The notes below the pieces were generated by a model, which was not told where the DNA came from, made no database searches, and saw only the letters and a list, made by a program, of their open reading frames with translations. Positions 44,760 through 55,897 of a stretch of DNA of 64,000 nt are shown here, in pieces. Each line of letters starts with the position of its first letter. The stretch's first letter is position 1. This DNA is from an uncultured Thiothrix sp. (GTDB lineage: Bacteria; Pseudomonadota; Gammaproteobacteria; Poriferisulfidales; GCA-002705445): assembly GCA_902624655.1 (NCBI GenBank), contig CACNYJ010000001.1, positions 186,001 through 250,000 of the forward strand, written 5' to 3'. The position numbers were made by a program, and so were the translations under genes.

Positions 44760-45853
44760 ATTATCTTTTTTATTGCACTACAAACCATATGAATATGATC
44801 TTCTGGAAGATGTGGATACATTGGCAAGGATAAACAATTTTTCGTTAACTTATTTGAATTTGAAAAACGATTTTTTTCACTATATTGATTTTTATAAGCT
44901 TTTTGCTTTTCCAAGGATATCGGATAGTATATTGCCGTTCCGATACCTTTTTTTTCTAAGCCCTCTTTTATTTTATCTCTAATTGGAGAATAAATTGTAT
45001 ATTGATGAAAGACATGATGGCCTGTTCTCGACCTCTTCGGTAAAGATAAATTCTTAATATCTGAAAGATTTTCATCGTATTTATCTGCAACCTTTACTCT
45101 CATGAGATTAAATTGGTCTACGTATTTCAATTTAATATTTAAGATAGCCGCCTGAATTTCATCAAGTCTACTATTATAACCAATAACATCATGATGATAC
45201 CTTTTTGATGAGCCATGATTCTTTAGCTTTTTAACAATATCAAAGACCTGCTCAGAATTTGTTGTAATCATACCTCCATCACCATAACAGCCTAAATTTT
45301 TAGTCGGATAAAAGCTAAAGCATCCAACATCTCCAATCCCACCGACTCTTTGGCAATTAATACCCGACCCAAAACTTTGCGCACAATCTTCAATAATTTT
45401 TATTTTATCATTATTTATTTCCCTTTTAAGATCTCTTACATCAAACGGATATCCAAACAAATGAACAGGTATAATAGCCTTGGTCTTTTTGTTTATTTTT
45501 TTCAATATCTCCGTCTTGCTAATATTATATGAATCTAACTCAATGTCTGCGAAAACTGGTTTTGCACCAACGTACATGATCGCCTCAAGAGTTGAAATAA
45601 AAGTAAAAGGTGTAGTTATTACCTCGTCACCTTTACCAATATTTAGAGACTTTAAAGCGAAATGAAGCGCGTCTGTTCCAGAGTTACATGATATTGCGTA
45701 CTTTACACCAAGATATTTTACAATATTTGACTCTAAAGTAGTTACGTTATCACCACCAATAAAGTTTGTTTTTGCAAAAACTTTTTTAAGTTCATGTTGA
45801 ATTTCTTCTTCAAGTAGAGCATATTCTTTTGTTAAATCAAACTGTGGTATCAT
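44756..45853 (-). CDS. gnnB: DegT/DnrJ/EryC1-family sugar aminotransferase, probable GnnB
   Basis: This 365-residue PLP-dependent sugar aminotransferase is of the WecE/WbpE type. Visible are SCNSGTDALHFAL (cofactor phosphate), VHLFGYPFD, EDCAQSFGS (PLP Asp region) and the Schiff-base Lys185 in GCFSFYPTKNLGCYGDGG. It lies between gnnA and lpxB with four-base overlaps on both sides. In Acidithiobacillus and Leptospira an oxidoreductase (GnnA) and a transaminase (GnnB) with this layout convert UDP-GlcNAc to UDP-GlcNAc3N, the substrate of their LpxA. The linkage to lpxB makes that the best reading. An O-antigen role, as for WbpE, is the alternative. Confidence 0.75.
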   Translation of the reverse strand: MIPQFDLTKEYALLEEEIQHELKKVFAKTNFIGGDNVTTLESNIVKYLGVKYAISCNSGTDALHFALKSLNIGKGDEVITTPFTFISTLEAIMYVGAKPVFADIELDSYNISKTEILKKINKKTKAIIPVHLFGYPFDVRDLKREINNDKIKIIEDCAQSFGSGINCQRVGGIGDVGCFSFYPTKNLGCYGDGGMITTNSEQVFDIVKKLKNHGSSKRYHHDVIGYNSRLDEIQAAILNIKLKYVDQFNLMRVKVADKYDENLSDIKNLSLPKRSRTGHHVFHQYTIYSPIRDKIKEGLEKKGIGTAIYYPISLEKQKAYKNQYSEKNRFSNSNKLTKNCLSLPMYPHLPEDHIHMVCSAIKKII

Positions 45854-46776
45854 CTTTTTATTTTATTTGAAATTTGTAAAGCATATTTTAATGCATTTAT
45901 ACCATCTTTTGAACTTACTATTGGTGATTTTTTTGATTTTACGCAATCAATAAAACTTTCAATCTCTTTTTTTAAAGAATCATTATTTTCATATTGATAT
46001 GATTTCCTTTTTATACTTTGAACACTTTTATTACTTTCCTTAGTGTAGGTGTCTAGCCTATTTGTTTGATAATCTATCGAGAAATATGCATTTTTTTGAA
46101 AAATTCTAGTTTTACGTTCTACCTTTTCACTTATTCTACTTGAAGATAAATTACAAATACAACCATTCTCAAAGGTTATTCTTGCGTTCGCTATGTCTGC
46201 TTTGTTGGTTAAAACTTTTATTCCTTTGGCTTGAATATTTTTAATATTTGACTTATTTAATTTTAAAATAATATCTAAATCATGAATCATCAGATCCATA
46301 ATCACATCTACTTCGGTACCTCTTATTTTAAAAGGTGAAATTCTGTTGCATTCAATGAACAAAGGTCGTTGAATAATATTTTCTAGTTTTAAGAAAGCTT
46401 TATTGAATCTTTCGAGATGACCTATCTGCAATATAATTTTTTTTTTATCTGCAATTTTTCCAAGCGTTTTAGCCTGCGCCAAAGTTGATGTAAAAGGTTT
46501 TTCTAAAAGTACATGCTTTTCATTTTCCAAGAAAATTTTACCAATCTCATAGTGAAGATTTGTTGGTACTGCAATTGATACAGCATCAACTTTTGGCAAA
46601 ACTTCTTTATAGTTACTGAATTGAAGCACATTTAACTTTTTTGAAATCTCAGTACGTCTTTCTTTATTACTATCGACCACACCAACTAAATCAACTTTTT
46701 TATTAATTTTATATTTTTCAGCATGGAACTTACCGAGATAGCCAACCCCAATAACGGCAACTTTAATTTTTTTCAT
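45850..46776 (-). CDS. gnnA: Gfo/Idh/MocA-family oxidoreductase, probable GnnA
   Basis: This 308-residue NAD-dependent sugar oxidoreductase has a Rossmann start (AVIGVGYLGKFHAEKY, glycines ~10-15), the EKPFT motif (92-96) with the conserved Lys, GHLERFN, and MDLMIHDLDIIL carrying the Asp and His usual in the family's active site. It is the first gene of the gnnA-gnnB-lpxB unit. GnnA oxidises the 3-hydroxyl of UDP-GlcNAc to a ketone, which GnnB then aminates. The pairing with a DegT transaminase and with lpxB is the evidence for this assignment; by sequence alone it could also be a WbpB-like dehydrogenase. Divergent from rnhB. Confidence 0.75.
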   Translation of the reverse strand: MKKIKVAVIGVGYLGKFHAEKYKINKKVDLVGVVDSNKERRTEISKKLNVLQFSNYKEVLPKVDAVSIAVPTNLHYEIGKIFLENEKHVLLEKPFTSTLAQAKTLGKIADKKKIILQIGHLERFNKAFLKLENIIQRPLFIECNRISPFKIRGTEVDVIMDLMIHDLDIILKLNKSNIKNIQAKGIKVLTNKADIANARITFENGCICNLSSSRISEKVERKTRIFQKNAYFSIDYQTNRLDTYTKESNKSVQSIKRKSYQYENNDSLKKEIESFIDCVKSKKSPIVSSKDGINALKYALQISNKIKR

Positions 46777-46842
46777 ATTAAAATATATTTTTCAATAAAG
46801 GTTACTAATGTATGATTATATATAATAATTATAAGCTAGTTT

Positions 46843-47409
46843 ATGACAAAAAAATATACAATTGTAGGCATAGATGAAGCCGGCAGGGGCCCATTAGCTG
46901 GACCAGTAGTTGCAGCCGCAATAATCATTGAGGAGAAATTTCTATCACAAGAAGTTGATGACTCAAAGAAAATTAATGAAAAGAAAAGAAATCTTCTGTA
47001 TGAAATTCTTTTGAGAGATGCTGCGCAGATAGGCATTGGCATAGTAAATCCAGATGAAATTGATAAAATTAATATTCACAATGCAACATTAAAGGCTATG
47101 CAAAATTCTTATGATAAGATTAAATGTAATAATTGTATGGTATATATAGACGGCATTCATAAACCCGACCTGATTGAAAATGCTTATGCAATTAAACATG
47201 GGGATAGCTTTGTTCCTGCAATAAGCGCGGCCTCAATAATTGCAAAAGTTACTAGAGATAAAATTATGTATAAAATAGATAAAGAGTTCCCTATTTATAA
47301 TTTTAAAAAACATAAAGGATACCCAACTAAGCAGCATATAGAAATAATAAAAAAATATGGCACTTGTAAGTATCATAGAAAAACCTTTAAACCAATAACA
47401 AACTTATGA
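46843..47409 (+). CDS. rnhB: Ribonuclease HII
   Basis: RNase HII removes ribonucleotides embedded in DNA. The 188-residue protein (E. coli 198) begins IVGIDEAGRGPLAGPVVAAA, with the first two acidic catalytic residues, then DDSKKINEKKR, VYIDGIHKP (third Asp), and AISAASIIAKVTRDK with the following HKGYPTKQH. A TATAAT at 46821-46826 may be its -10, only some 20 bases before the ATG. It overlaps dnaE by four bases (ATGA), as expected for the lpxB-rnhB-dnaE neighbourhood. Confidence 0.95.
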   Translation: MTKKYTIVGIDEAGRGPLAGPVVAAAIIIEEKFLSQEVDDSKKINEKKRNLLYEILLRDAAQIGIGIVNPDEIDKINIHNATLKAMQNSYDKIKCNNCMVYIDGIHKPDLIENAYAIKHGDSFVPAISAASIIAKVTRDKIMYKIDKEFPIYNFKKHKGYPTKQHIEIIKKYGTCKYHRKTFKPITNL

Positions 47410-50400
47410 ATAGTAATTTTATACATCTTCATTTACATAGTGAGTATTCTATTTCTGATAGTTTAATTAGAATAGAGGATTTAATTGATCAGGCATCCGA
47501 AAATAAATATCCTGCTATAGCAATTACAGACTCGAATAATATTTTTTCTTTAATTAAATTTTATAAGACAGCAATAAAAAAAGGCATAAAGCCAATTATT
47601 GGAATAGAGGTCGATATTGAGGATTTTGACGATGAAAATAATTTTTCAAAAGTTATTCTACTTTGCAAAAATATCACAGGATTTAACAATTTAAGTAGTT
47701 TGATAACAGATTCATACGTAAATCTTAAAGAAGATCGCAAATTCGTAATTTCAAGAGATAGCTTAGCAAAAAAATCAAGAGGGCTTATAGCTTTATCAGG
47801 CGGGATAAATGGTGACATAGCAAAAGCATTAAAATTGGAGAGCGATAGTTTAATAGAAAAGTGTGTGAATTATTGGAAGAAAAATTTTCCAAATAGTTTT
47901 TATATAGAAATAACAAGAACCGGACGTGATTTTGAAGAAGAGTATCTAAGCCATGCAATTGAATTATCAGAAAAATATAATCTACCATTAGTCGCTTCTA
48001 ATGATGTTAGATTTTTAGACGAAAATGATTTTCAAGCTCATGAAGTTCGAGTTTGTATTAATAACGGTAGTTATTTAAATGATGAACAGAGAAAATCAAT
48101 CTACAACAAAAGTCAATTTCTTAAATCAAGCCTACAAATGGAGGAACTTTTCTCAGATTTACCATCTGCAATTCAAAATTCTTACGAAATTGCAAAGAGG
48201 TGTAATATTCAATTACCTCTTGGTGAAATTAACATGCCGATTTTCCCTCTTGAAAATAATGTAAATGAAAACGAGTACTTTTCATCGTTAGTTATGCAAA
48301 AGCTTGAAAAAAAAATCCGTGACCAAAATATACAAAACATAGAGCCCTACAAAAATAGAATCAAAATTGAACTTGATGTGATTATAAAAATGGGATATTC
48401 AGGATATTTTTTAATTGTTTCCGACTTTGTTACTTGGGCTAAAAATAACTCTATACCTGTTGGCCCTGGCAGAGGTTCTGGCGCAGGTTCTCTTGTAGCG
48501 TATGTTTTAAATATTACAAATATTGATCCAATTAAGTACGATCTTCTTTTTGAGAGATTTCTTAACCAAGAGAGAGTTTCATTACCAGACTTCGATATTG
48601 ATTTTTGCATGGATAAAAGAGATAAGGTAATAGACTATGTTTCAAGAAAATATGGACAAGATAAGGTTAGTCAAATAATTACATATGGAACAATGGCTGC
48701 AAAAGCCGTAGTGCGAGATGTTGGTAGAGTTTTACAATATCCATATGGTTTTGTAGACCAAATTGCAAAACTAATACCATTTGAAATTGGTATTACACTT
48801 TCAAAAGCGCTTGAGGATAAAGAGCTTAAGAAATTATATGATAGTGATGACGATGTAAAAGAAATTATAGATATGGCTATGGTTTTGGAGGGTCTACCAA
48901 GAAATGCTGGAACACATGCTGGAGGTGTAGTAATTTCACCTAAAAAATTAATTAATTACACACCGCTATATAGAGATACTTCGAGTAGCACTTTACTGAC
49001 TCAACTAGATAAAGATGACGTAGAGGAAATTGGTTTAATTAAATTTGATTTTTTAGGATTAAGAACTCTCACAGTTATTGAAAATACATTAAAAATAATT
49101 AATAAAAATAAAAAAGAAAAGGAGCAAGTAATTCTCGACAATATTCCTTTAAATGACCATAAAACTTTTGAGCTTCTAAGAAATCAAAAGACTAATGGAG
49201 TGTTTCAATTAGAATCAAGAGGATTGAAGGATATTATTAAAAGGCTAAAACCAGATAAGTTTGATGACCTTGTCGCCCTTGTTGCTTTATATAGACCAGG
49301 ACCTTTGCAGTCAGGAATGGTAGATGACTTTATTGATAGAAAAAATGGAGCAAATGTTGAATATCTTCATCCCTTGATCGAAGATGTTTTACGTCCAACT
49401 TACGGGGTAATAATTTACCAAGAACAAGTAATGAAAATAGCACAAGTACTTGCAGGCTACAGCCTAGGGTCTGCAGATATCTTAAGGAGAGCTATGGGTA
49501 AGAAAAAGCATGATGAAATGCAACAACAAAGAGAAATTTTTGTTAATGGATGTACGAAAAATAATATAGATAGAAAAAGATCAGAATATATTTTTGATTT
49601 AATGGAGAAATTTGCTGGTTATGGATTTAATAAATCACACTCCGTTGCATATGCAATGATCTCTTATCATACTGCATACTTGAAAACTCATTACAAAGAG
49701 CCGTTTATAGCAGCTGTTCTTTCAAGCGACATGGATAATACAGACAAGGTTGTAAGATTTGTAAAAGAATGTGAAAAAATGGGAATTTCTCTCGAACCAC
49801 CAAATATAAACGTTTCAAATTATTCTTTTAATGTCACCGATGATAATAAAATTACTTATGGTCTTGGAGCAATCAAAGGAGTAGGCAGTTCGATTATAGA
49901 AAATATTATTTCCGAAAGAAAAGAAAATGGAATTTTTAAAAATCTCGATGATTTTTTAAGAAGATGTGGAACATCAAAAATTAATAAAAGGCTTATAGAG
50001 GCTTTAGTCAAATCTGGAGCATTTGATATTTTTGGAGATACAAGAAAATCTTTAATGGCTTACTATCCTGATTCATTAAAAATGGCAGATCAAAATTCTA
50101 AAAATTTGCAACAAGGTCAAATAGATATATTCGGATTCTCTGATGAGTTAATCGAAAAGAAAGAAGAAAGCCAAGTTGATGAATGGCCTTCGAGCAAGAA
50201 ATTATCTTTTGAAAGAGACGTTTTGGGGTTCTATTTATCAGGGCATCCTATTCAAGAATTTAAAGATGAGCTGAAAAATTTAATAAGCAATGATATTAGT
50301 TCTATAAAAAGAAATTTTAAGTCAAATTCTAGAGATAAAACATCCTACAGAATTTCTGGCGTGATTAATAATATTAGAGTTCGAACAACAAGCTCAAAAG

Positions 50401-50846
50401 ACAGGATTGCACAAATTAATTTGAGTGATGACAAAGATAACATAGATGTAATTGCAAGTAATAGCCTTGTTGAGAAAATAGAAAATCGTGATGAAATTAT
50501 TGTTCTTGAAGGTTATTTAAAACTTGATGAATATACAAACAGAATTAGTTTTAGAGCAAAATCGATCAATACCATAGAAAACGCAAGAAAACTATTCGCA
50601 ACTGGAATTAAAATTAGAGTTATCAATGATAGTGACTTACCGAATCTTATAAAGACTTTTGATAATTTGTTCTCGAATAAAGATATTAATGGAAATTGCC
50701 TAATACGTATAGACTATATGAGATCTGGAGTTACTCAATCCTTGGTCCTCGGAGAAAATTACAAAATTATCCCAACTAATGATATAATTTCTCGGTTGAA
50801 AGGCTTGGATTGCGTTGACAGTTTAGAGCTATTATATACAAGTTAA
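47406..50846 (+). CDS. dnaE: DNA polymerase III alpha subunit
   Basis: DnaE is the replicative polymerase. The 1146-residue protein (E. coli 1160) has an N-terminal PHP domain ([13 protein letters not shown], ~6-18), the polymerase core with [31 protein letters not shown] (two catalytic Asp, near residue 395), [34 protein letters not shown] and [13 protein letters not shown], then helix-hairpin-helix and OB-fold domains. A beta-clamp-binding segment, QIDIFGF, lies about residue 905. PHP residues look intact in part only; proofreading normally rests on DnaQ, which is not in the window. It follows rnhB and is 17 bases before accA. Confidence 0.96.
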   Translation: MNSNFIHLHLHSEYSISDSLIRIEDLIDQASENKYPAIAITDSNNIFSLIKFYKTAIKKGIKPIIGIEVDIEDFDDENNFSKVILLCKNITGFNNLSSLITDSYVNLKEDRKFVISRDSLAKKSRGLIALSGGINGDIAKALKLESDSLIEKCVNYWKKNFPNSFYIEITRTGRDFEEEYLSHAIELSEKYNLPLVASNDVRFLDENDFQAHEVRVCINNGSYLNDEQRKSIYNKSQFLKSSLQMEELFSDLPSAIQNSYEIAKRCNIQLPLGEINMPIFPLENNVNENEYFSSLVMQKLEKKIRDQNIQNIEPYKNRIKIELDVIIKMGYSGYFLIVSDFVTWAKNNSIPVGPGRGSGAGSLVAYVLNITNIDPIKYDLLFERFLNQERVSLPDFDIDFCMDKRDKVIDYVSRKYGQDKVSQIITYGTMAAKAVVRDVGRVLQYPYGFVDQIAKLIPFEIGITLSKALEDKELKKLYDSDDDVKEIIDMAMVLEGLPRNAGTHAGGVVISPKKLINYTPLYRDTSSSTLLTQLDKDDVEEIGLIKFDFLGLRTLTVIENTLKIINKNKKEKEQVILDNIPLNDHKTFELLRNQKTNGVFQLESRGLKDIIKRLKPDKFDDLVALVALYRPGPLQSGMVDDFIDRKNGANVEYLHPLIEDVLRPTYGVIIYQEQVMKIAQVLAGYSLGSADILRRAMGKKKHDEMQQQREIFVNGCTKNNIDRKRSEYIFDLMEKFAGYGFNKSHSVAYAMISYHTAYLKTHYKEPFIAAVLSSDMDNTDKVVRFVKECEKMGISLEPPNINVSNYSFNVTDDNKITYGLGAIKGVGSSIIENIISERKENGIFKNLDDFLRRCGTSKINKRLIEALVKSGAFDIFGDTRKSLMAYYPDSLKMADQNSKNLQQGQIDIFGFSDELIEKKEESQVDEWPSSKKLSFERDVLGFYLSGHPIQEFKDELKNLISNDISSIKRNFKSNSRDKTSYRISGVINNIRVRTTSSKDRIAQINLSDDKDNIDVIASNSLVEKIENRDEIIVLEGYLKLDEYTNRISFRAKSINTIENARKLFATGIKIRVINDSDLPNLIKTFDNLFSNKDINGNCLIRIDYMRSGVTQSLVLGENYKIIPTNDIISRLKGLDCVDSLELLYTS

Positions 50847-50863
50847 AAATAAAATGGTGCATC

Positions 50864-51808
50864 ATGCTTGAATTTGAAGAACCTATAAAAAATTTAGAAA
50901 ATAAGATTGAAGAACTAAGAAACATTGGCTCAGATAGTCAAGTTAATATTGTAGAAGAAATAAATGTTTTACAAAAGAAATGTAATAAATTAATTGAAGA
51001 TATTTATAGTAATTTAACTCCTTGGCAAATTACTCAAATTGCAAGACATCCTGATAGACCTTATACACTCGATTATATAAATAATATTTTTAAAAATTTT
51101 CACGAGCTTCATGGGGATAGAACGTATTCTGACGATAGCGCAATAGTTTCAGGTATAGCACAGTTTAATGATTTTTCAGTTGCAGTTATAGGGCATGAAA
51201 AAGGAAGAGGAACTAATGAAAAGATAAAAAGGAATTTCGGTATGGCAAGACCCGAGGGTTTTAGAAAAGCATTAAGGATTATGAGGTTAGCAGAACGATT
51301 CAATATGCCGATTATTACTTTTATAGATACTCCAGGAGCGTACCCGGGAATCGATGCAGAAGAAAGAGGGCAAAGTGAGGCTATTGCAAATAACTTATTG
51401 GAGATGTCAGACTTATCCGTGCCAATTTTATCTTATGTGATTGGTGAAGGAGGTTCTGGTGGAGCATTGGCTATCGGTGTTTGCGATCATTTATCAATGC
51501 TAGAATATAGTGTGTACTCTGTGATTTCTCCAGAGGGTTGCGCCTCGATCCTTTGGAAATCTCCTGAAAATGCACACCTCGCTGCAGAAGCTATGTGTAT
51601 TACTGCCGAAAATTTACAAAAACTTAAACTGATTGACGAATTGATACCAGAACCACTCGGTGGCGCGCACAGAAATATTTCTCAAATTAGCAAAGCAATA
51701 TCTTCATCAATTTCTAAAAATCTTGATATTTATCATAGTATCGATAAGGATGTTTTGATCAGAAATAGAAAAGATAAACTTTCTTCCATTGGTTTTTTTC
51801 AAGATTAG
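50864..51808 (+). CDS. accA: Acetyl-CoA carboxylase carboxyltransferase alpha subunit
   Basis: AccA, with AccD, moves the carboxyl group from biotin to acetyl-CoA to form malonyl-CoA, the first step of fatty acid synthesis. The 314-residue protein (E. coli 319) has [18 protein letters not shown] at the start, [35 protein letters not shown] and [12 protein letters not shown], the crotonase-fold CoA and oxyanion motifs. It is two bases ahead of tilS. accA after dnaE is the standard gammaproteobacterial order. Confidence 0.96.
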   Translation: MLEFEEPIKNLENKIEELRNIGSDSQVNIVEEINVLQKKCNKLIEDIYSNLTPWQITQIARHPDRPYTLDYINNIFKNFHELHGDRTYSDDSAIVSGIAQFNDFSVAVIGHEKGRGTNEKIKRNFGMARPEGFRKALRIMRLAERFNMPIITFIDTPGAYPGIDAEERGQSEAIANNLLEMSDLSVPILSYVIGEGGSGGALAIGVCDHLSMLEYSVYSVISPEGCASILWKSPENAHLAAEAMCITAENLQKLKLIDELIPEPLGGAHRNISQISKAISSSISKNLDIYHSIDKDVLIRNRKDKLSSIGFFQD

Positions 51809-51810
51809 AA

Positions 51811-53085
51811 ATGGAAACATCAGATTTTGACTTTGAAAACATTTTTTCAATTTTTCAAGATTCTTTTTTAAAAAACATAAATAAAGATGAAAATTACGAA
51901 ATCTTAGTATCCTATAGCGGAGGAATTGATTCAACAGCATTATTGTATTTAGCTGATAAATTTGCCAAGCAAGAAAAAATTAATATAAGCGCAATTCACG
52001 TAAATCATAATATTAATATTGATTCAAAAAAATGGGAAAATCATTGCAAAACTTTTTGCAAAAATATTGACATACCATTAACTACAAAGAGTATAAATGT
52101 TGATTTAAGCTCTAAAGAGAGCATAGAAGAGTCTGCAAGGGATAAAAGATATGAGGCAATTCATTCTATTATGGAAAAAAATACTATACTGATGACTGGT
52201 CATCATGCAGATGATCAAGTAGAAACTTTTTTTTATAATCTTTTGAGAGGATCTGGCGTAAAAGGCTTATCTTCAATGCCCATGATTCGTTATGCACCAA
52301 AAGGCCTACACTTAAGACCCCTTTTAGGATTGAATAAAAATACATTAATAGATTTTGTAACTCAATTTAATTTAGATTTTATCAATGACACATCAAATGA
52401 AAACATAAGTTTTTCTCGTAATTATATTCGATCGGAAATTTTACCTATAATTAAAAAAAAATGGCCAAATCATTCTAAAACAATTCAAAGAGCAATTAAC
52501 AATATTTCTATTTCTCAAAAACTTAACTCAGAATTAGCTTCTATAGATTTTGAAAAATTTAAAATTAATGGAAAGAAGAATGCGATAAATATTAATGTAA
52601 GAAACTTAGAGGAAAACCGCTTTAATAATGTAATAAGGTTTTGGATTGGGGAAAATAATTTTAAGATGCCAACTTTTGAGCAAATTAATTCAATTAAAAG
52701 AGATGTTTTTTATGCTGGGGATGACAAAAGACCATATTTTTCTTGTAATTCATACGAGATTCATAGATTTAAAGACTTAATTGAAATTATGTTACCTCTA
52801 AAGAAACATGATCCAACTAAAATCTACAAATGGAAGAGAGACGAAAATCTTGTAATTCCCAACCTATCTGTTGAATTAAGCTGGGAAAATCTTGAGCAAA
52901 GGCTTGGGCAACAAATACAGGATAATGTCGAGGTAAGATTTAGACAAAAGGGTCAAAATATAAAAATTAACAACACAAAAAGTTTGAAAGACTATATGAG
53001 AGAGAGAAATATTCCACCTTGGCAAAGAGATAGGACAATATTAATCTATATTAATAATGAATTGAAAATCGTTTGGGATAAATAA
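51811..53085 (+). CDS. tilS: tRNA(Ile)-lysidine synthase
   Basis: TilS puts lysidine at C34 of the minor tRNA-Ile(CAU), so it reads AUA, a common codon in such AT-rich DNA. The 424-residue protein (E. coli 432) has the PP-loop SYSGGIDSTALLYLA (~30-45), HVNHNIN, GHHADDQVETFFYNLLRGSG and LRPLLGLNK in the N-terminal ATPase domain, and the two smaller C-terminal domains ending in WQRDRTILIYINNELKIVWD. It lies two bases after accA; the next gene is on the other strand, four bases away. Confidence 0.95.
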   Translation: METSDFDFENIFSIFQDSFLKNINKDENYEILVSYSGGIDSTALLYLADKFAKQEKINISAIHVNHNINIDSKKWENHCKTFCKNIDIPLTTKSINVDLSSKESIEESARDKRYEAIHSIMEKNTILMTGHHADDQVETFFYNLLRGSGVKGLSSMPMIRYAPKGLHLRPLLGLNKNTLIDFVTQFNLDFINDTSNENISFSRNYIRSEILPIIKKKWPNHSKTIQRAINNISISQKLNSELASIDFEKFKINGKKNAININVRNLEENRFNNVIRFWIGENNFKMPTFEQINSIKRDVFYAGDDKRPYFSCNSYEIHRFKDLIEIMLPLKKHDPTKIYKWKRDENLVIPNLSVELSWENLEQRLGQQIQDNVEVRFRQKGQNIKINNTKSLKDYMRERNIPPWQRDRTILIYINNELKIVWDK

Positions 53086-53088
53086 AAT

Positions 53089-53280
53089 TTATTTATTCGT
53101 ATTGATTTTAAAAGGTAAATAGACGGGGCACCATCCAAGTATACCCGTGATTACTGGAATTAATCCTATAAATCCCCATAACCTTGGCTCATTAGGATGA
53201 AGGACACCTAAGTAAAATATAGCGATGCCGAATAATACTCTAATAAGCCTCTCAACTTTACCTACGTTTATGCAGAACAT
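53089..53280 (-). CDS. DUF2892 small inner-membrane protein
   Basis: This 63-residue protein has the DUF2892 (YgaP membrane-part-like) pattern: NVGKVERLIRVLFGIAIFYLG, a polar turn, and a second helix WGFIGLIPVITGILGWCPVYLPF with the conserved GWCPVY. Two membrane helices are apparent. The function of the family is unknown; in some proteins it is fused to a rhodanese. It lies alone on the minus strand between tilS and pyrG; its promoter would be in 53281-53420. Confidence 0.85.
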   Translation of the reverse strand: MFCINVGKVERLIRVLFGIAIFYLGVLHPNEPRLWGFIGLIPVITGILGWCPVYLPFKINTNK

Positions 53281-53359
53281 TAAATATTTCCATACAGTTA
53301 AGATACTATTTATATTACATGAATATTAAGATTTTGGAATTGTTAATTTTTTTATAAAA

Positions 53360-53388
53360 TTGTAGATTTTGATTATATTTGATAAAAT
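53360..53388 (+). promoter_or_regulatory. Candidate pyrG promoter
   Basis: TTGTAG at 53360-53365 and TAAAAT at 53383-53388 are separated by 17 bases and lie about 33 bases before the TTG start of pyrG, in the 140-base gap after the divergent DUF2892 gene. In such AT-rich sequence the match is suggestive only. A second TATAAA at 53353-53358 could be an alternative -10. Confidence 0.4.
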
Positions 53389-53420
53389 GTATTCCCGTCT
53401 TGAATAACAATTAACACAAT

Positions 53421-55049
53421 TTGACAAAATTCATATTTATTACTGGCGGCGTTGTTTCATCTCTTGGTAAAGGCATAGTGGCAGCATCCCTCGGCTCAAT
53501 ACTCGAGTCAAGAAACCTTAGTGTTTCTGTAATTAAATTAGACCCATATATTAATGTCGATCCAGGAACTATGAGCCCATCCCAGCATGGAGAAGTATTT
53601 GTTACTTATGATGGCGCAGAAACAGATCTCGATTTAGGTCATTACGAGAGATTTGTAAATTACAAAACAAATAAATCGAGTAATTATACAACTGGCCAAA
53701 TTTATGATTGTGTTTTAAAAAGAGAAAGAAAGGGAGAATATTTGGGCAGCACTGTCCAAGTAATTCCCCATATTACTGATGAAATTAAAGAGAGTATAAA
53801 AGAGGGTTCATTCGATAAAGATATTTGTATTGTTGAAATTGGTGGAACAGTCGGAGACATAGAATCACTTCCATTTATTGAAGCAATTAGACAAATGGGT
53901 GTTGAGCTTGGAAGAGATATTGTGAGCTATATACATTTGACTTTAGTTCCATATATTCAGGCTGCTAATGAAATTAAAACAAAACCGACTCAACATTCTG
54001 TAAAAGAATTAAGATCAATTGGTATTCAACCCGATATTCTTGTATGCAGATCTGAAAAAAGTATTGATGATAGTGATAAAGAAAAAATTGCCTTGTTTAC
54101 AAATGTTGAAGCGAGAGCCGTAATAAACTCGGTTGATGTTCAAGATATCTATGAAATTCCTTTAATTCTTCATGAGCAAGGTTTAGACGATATCATTGTC
54201 GAAAAATTAGACTTGAAATGCGATCCTACATCTTTAAATTCTTGGCAAAATTATAAAAGTAAAAGAGAAAAAATAAACAAAAATATCCATATTAAAATCA
54301 TAGCAAAATATGGAAACTATACTGAGTCATATAAATCCTTGCATGAAGCAGTTAAGCATGCGGGTGTTCATTGCGGAGTAAATATTGAAATTGATTATAT
54401 TGATGCTGAAGAGCTAAATGACAAAAATCTATTAGATTTAAATAAAGCTGACGGTGTGATTGTCCCAGGTGGTTTTGGCAGCAGAGGAATTGAAGGAAAA
54501 ATTAGTGCAGTAAAGTTCTGTAGAGAAAATGATGTCCCCTTTCTTGGCATTTGTCTTGGTATGCAAGCTGCTGTAATAGAATTCGCTAGAAATGTATGTA
54601 ATCTTGATCGCGCTAATAGTACAGAATTTGATAAAAATACAAAATTTCCTGTTATAGGTTTAATTGAGGAATGGCTTGATGAAAAGGGTTCTGTTGAATA
54701 TCGGGATGCTAATTCAGATATTGGTGGTACAATGAGATTAGGAGAACAAGAGTGCATTGTTAAAGAAAATTCAAACATTTATGATGCTTATAATAAAATG
54801 AATTCTGTATTCGAAAGACATCGACATCGTTATGAGTTTAATAATGAATTCAAAAATCTCCTAGAAGATAATGGATTACTAATATCAGGAACTTCAGCAG
54901 ATGGTACTCTCGTTGAAGTGGTTGAATTAAAAAATCATTTGTGGTTTTTAGGTTGTCAATTTCATCCTGAATTTACATCCAAACCTACAAAAGGACATCC
55001 ATTATTTATATCATTTATAAATGCTAGTAAGGAAAAAAATGAAAAGTAA
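53421..55049 (+). CDS. pyrG: CTP synthase
   Basis: PyrG makes CTP from UTP with glutamine nitrogen. The 542-residue protein has the N-terminal synthetase domain ([55 protein letters not shown]) and a C-terminal glutamine amidotransferase domain ([20 protein letters not shown] with the catalytic Cys, QFHPEF with His and Glu). The start is TTG at 53421, which gives the exact family N terminus, but no clear ribosome binding site precedes it. It overlaps kdsA by 11 bases. The pyrG-kdsA-eno order is that of Pseudomonas. Confidence 0.96.
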   Translation: MTKFIFITGGVVSSLGKGIVAASLGSILESRNLSVSVIKLDPYINVDPGTMSPSQHGEVFVTYDGAETDLDLGHYERFVNYKTNKSSNYTTGQIYDCVLKRERKGEYLGSTVQVIPHITDEIKESIKEGSFDKDICIVEIGGTVGDIESLPFIEAIRQMGVELGRDIVSYIHLTLVPYIQAANEIKTKPTQHSVKELRSIGIQPDILVCRSEKSIDDSDKEKIALFTNVEARAVINSVDVQDIYEIPLILHEQGLDDIIVEKLDLKCDPTSLNSWQNYKSKREKINKNIHIKIIAKYGNYTESYKSLHEAVKHAGVHCGVNIEIDYIDAEELNDKNLLDLNKADGVIVPGGFGSRGIEGKISAVKFCRENDVPFLGICLGMQAAVIEFARNVCNLDRANSTEFDKNTKFPVIGLIEEWLDEKGSVEYRDANSDIGGTMRLGEQECIVKENSNIYDAYNKMNSVFERHRHRYEFNNEFKNLLEDNGLLISGTSADGTLVEVVELKNHLWFLGCQFHPEFTSKPTKGHPLFISFINASKEKNEK

Positions 55050-55851
55050 TTTTAATTTTAATAAAGATAGGAAAAATTGTTTTTTTTTAATAGCTGGACC
55101 ATGCGTAATTGAAAGTGAAAAACTAAATTTCGAAACAGCTGAAAAACTAAAAGAAATAACTTCAAAACATTCAATACCTTTTATTTTTAAATCTTCCCTC
55201 TACAAAGCAAATAGAACCTCACAAGATTCTTTTAGTGGAGTTGGATATTCTAAAGGGTTAGAAATTTTAAATAAAATAAAGAATGATTTAGAACTAATGA
55301 TTCTTACGGATGTACATGAGGATTCTCCACTTGATGAAATAGCTGATATTGTTGATGTCTTTCAAACTCCAGCTTTTCTTTGCAGACAAACAAATTTTAT
55401 TCACAAGGTTGTTTCATTCAATATCCCTGTAAATATTAAAAAAGGACAGTTTTTGTCTCCTTGGGAAATGCAAAGTGTTGTTGAAAAAGCAAAATCAACA
55501 GGTAACGAAAATATTCTTGTCTGTGAGAGAGGTTTTAGTTTTGGGTATAACAATCTTATTTCTGATATGAGGTCGCTGGTAATCATGAGAGATACTGACT
55601 GCCCTGTTGTTTTTGATGCGACGCATTCGACTCAGCTCCCCGGATTAAATAAGGATAGCTCAAGCGGGCAAAGTCAATATATTGCTCCTTTATCTAGAGC
55701 AGCAATTTCTGTAGGAATTTCAGGTATATTTATGGAGACGCATCCAAATCCGAAAGAAGCTTTGTGTGATGGAATGAACTCCCTTCCTTTGAATACCATT
55801 GAGAAACTGCTCGTAAATTTAAAAAAGCTAGATGAATTAGTTGAAGATTAA
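55039..55851 (+). CDS. kdsA: 3-deoxy-D-manno-octulosonate 8-phosphate synthase
   Basis: KdsA condenses phosphoenolpyruvate with arabinose-5-phosphate to Kdo-8-phosphate, for the LPS inner core. An earlier in-frame ATG (55021) exists, but ATG 55039 has AAGGA five bases upstream and gives 270 residues (E. coli 284). Motifs: [62 protein letters not shown] and [10 protein letters not shown]. It overlaps the end of pyrG and is followed by eno. It shows the cell makes Kdo-containing LPS. Confidence 0.96.
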   Translation: MKSNFNFNKDRKNCFFLIAGPCVIESEKLNFETAEKLKEITSKHSIPFIFKSSLYKANRTSQDSFSGVGYSKGLEILNKIKNDLELMILTDVHEDSPLDEIADIVDVFQTPAFLCRQTNFIHKVVSFNIPVNIKKGQFLSPWEMQSVVEKAKSTGNENILVCERGFSFGYNNLISDMRSLVIMRDTDCPVVFDATHSTQLPGLNKDSSSGQSQYIAPLSRAAISVGISGIFMETHPNPKEALCDGMNSLPLNTIEKLLVNLKKLDELVED

Positions 55852-55897
55852 AAAATTTTTCGTCGATTACACATCATCTTTAAAGTAAAATATAAAT

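Noticed and set aside
43653-46776. Inverted lpxB with two sugar genes as a transferred O-antigen island.
   Set aside because: Base composition by eye matches the neighbours, there are no mobile-element remnants, and the gnnA/gnnB reading explains the link to lpxB better.
54395-54778. 127-codon minus-strand frame.
   Set aside because: Shadow of the glutaminase domain of pyrG, with no recognisable protein features.
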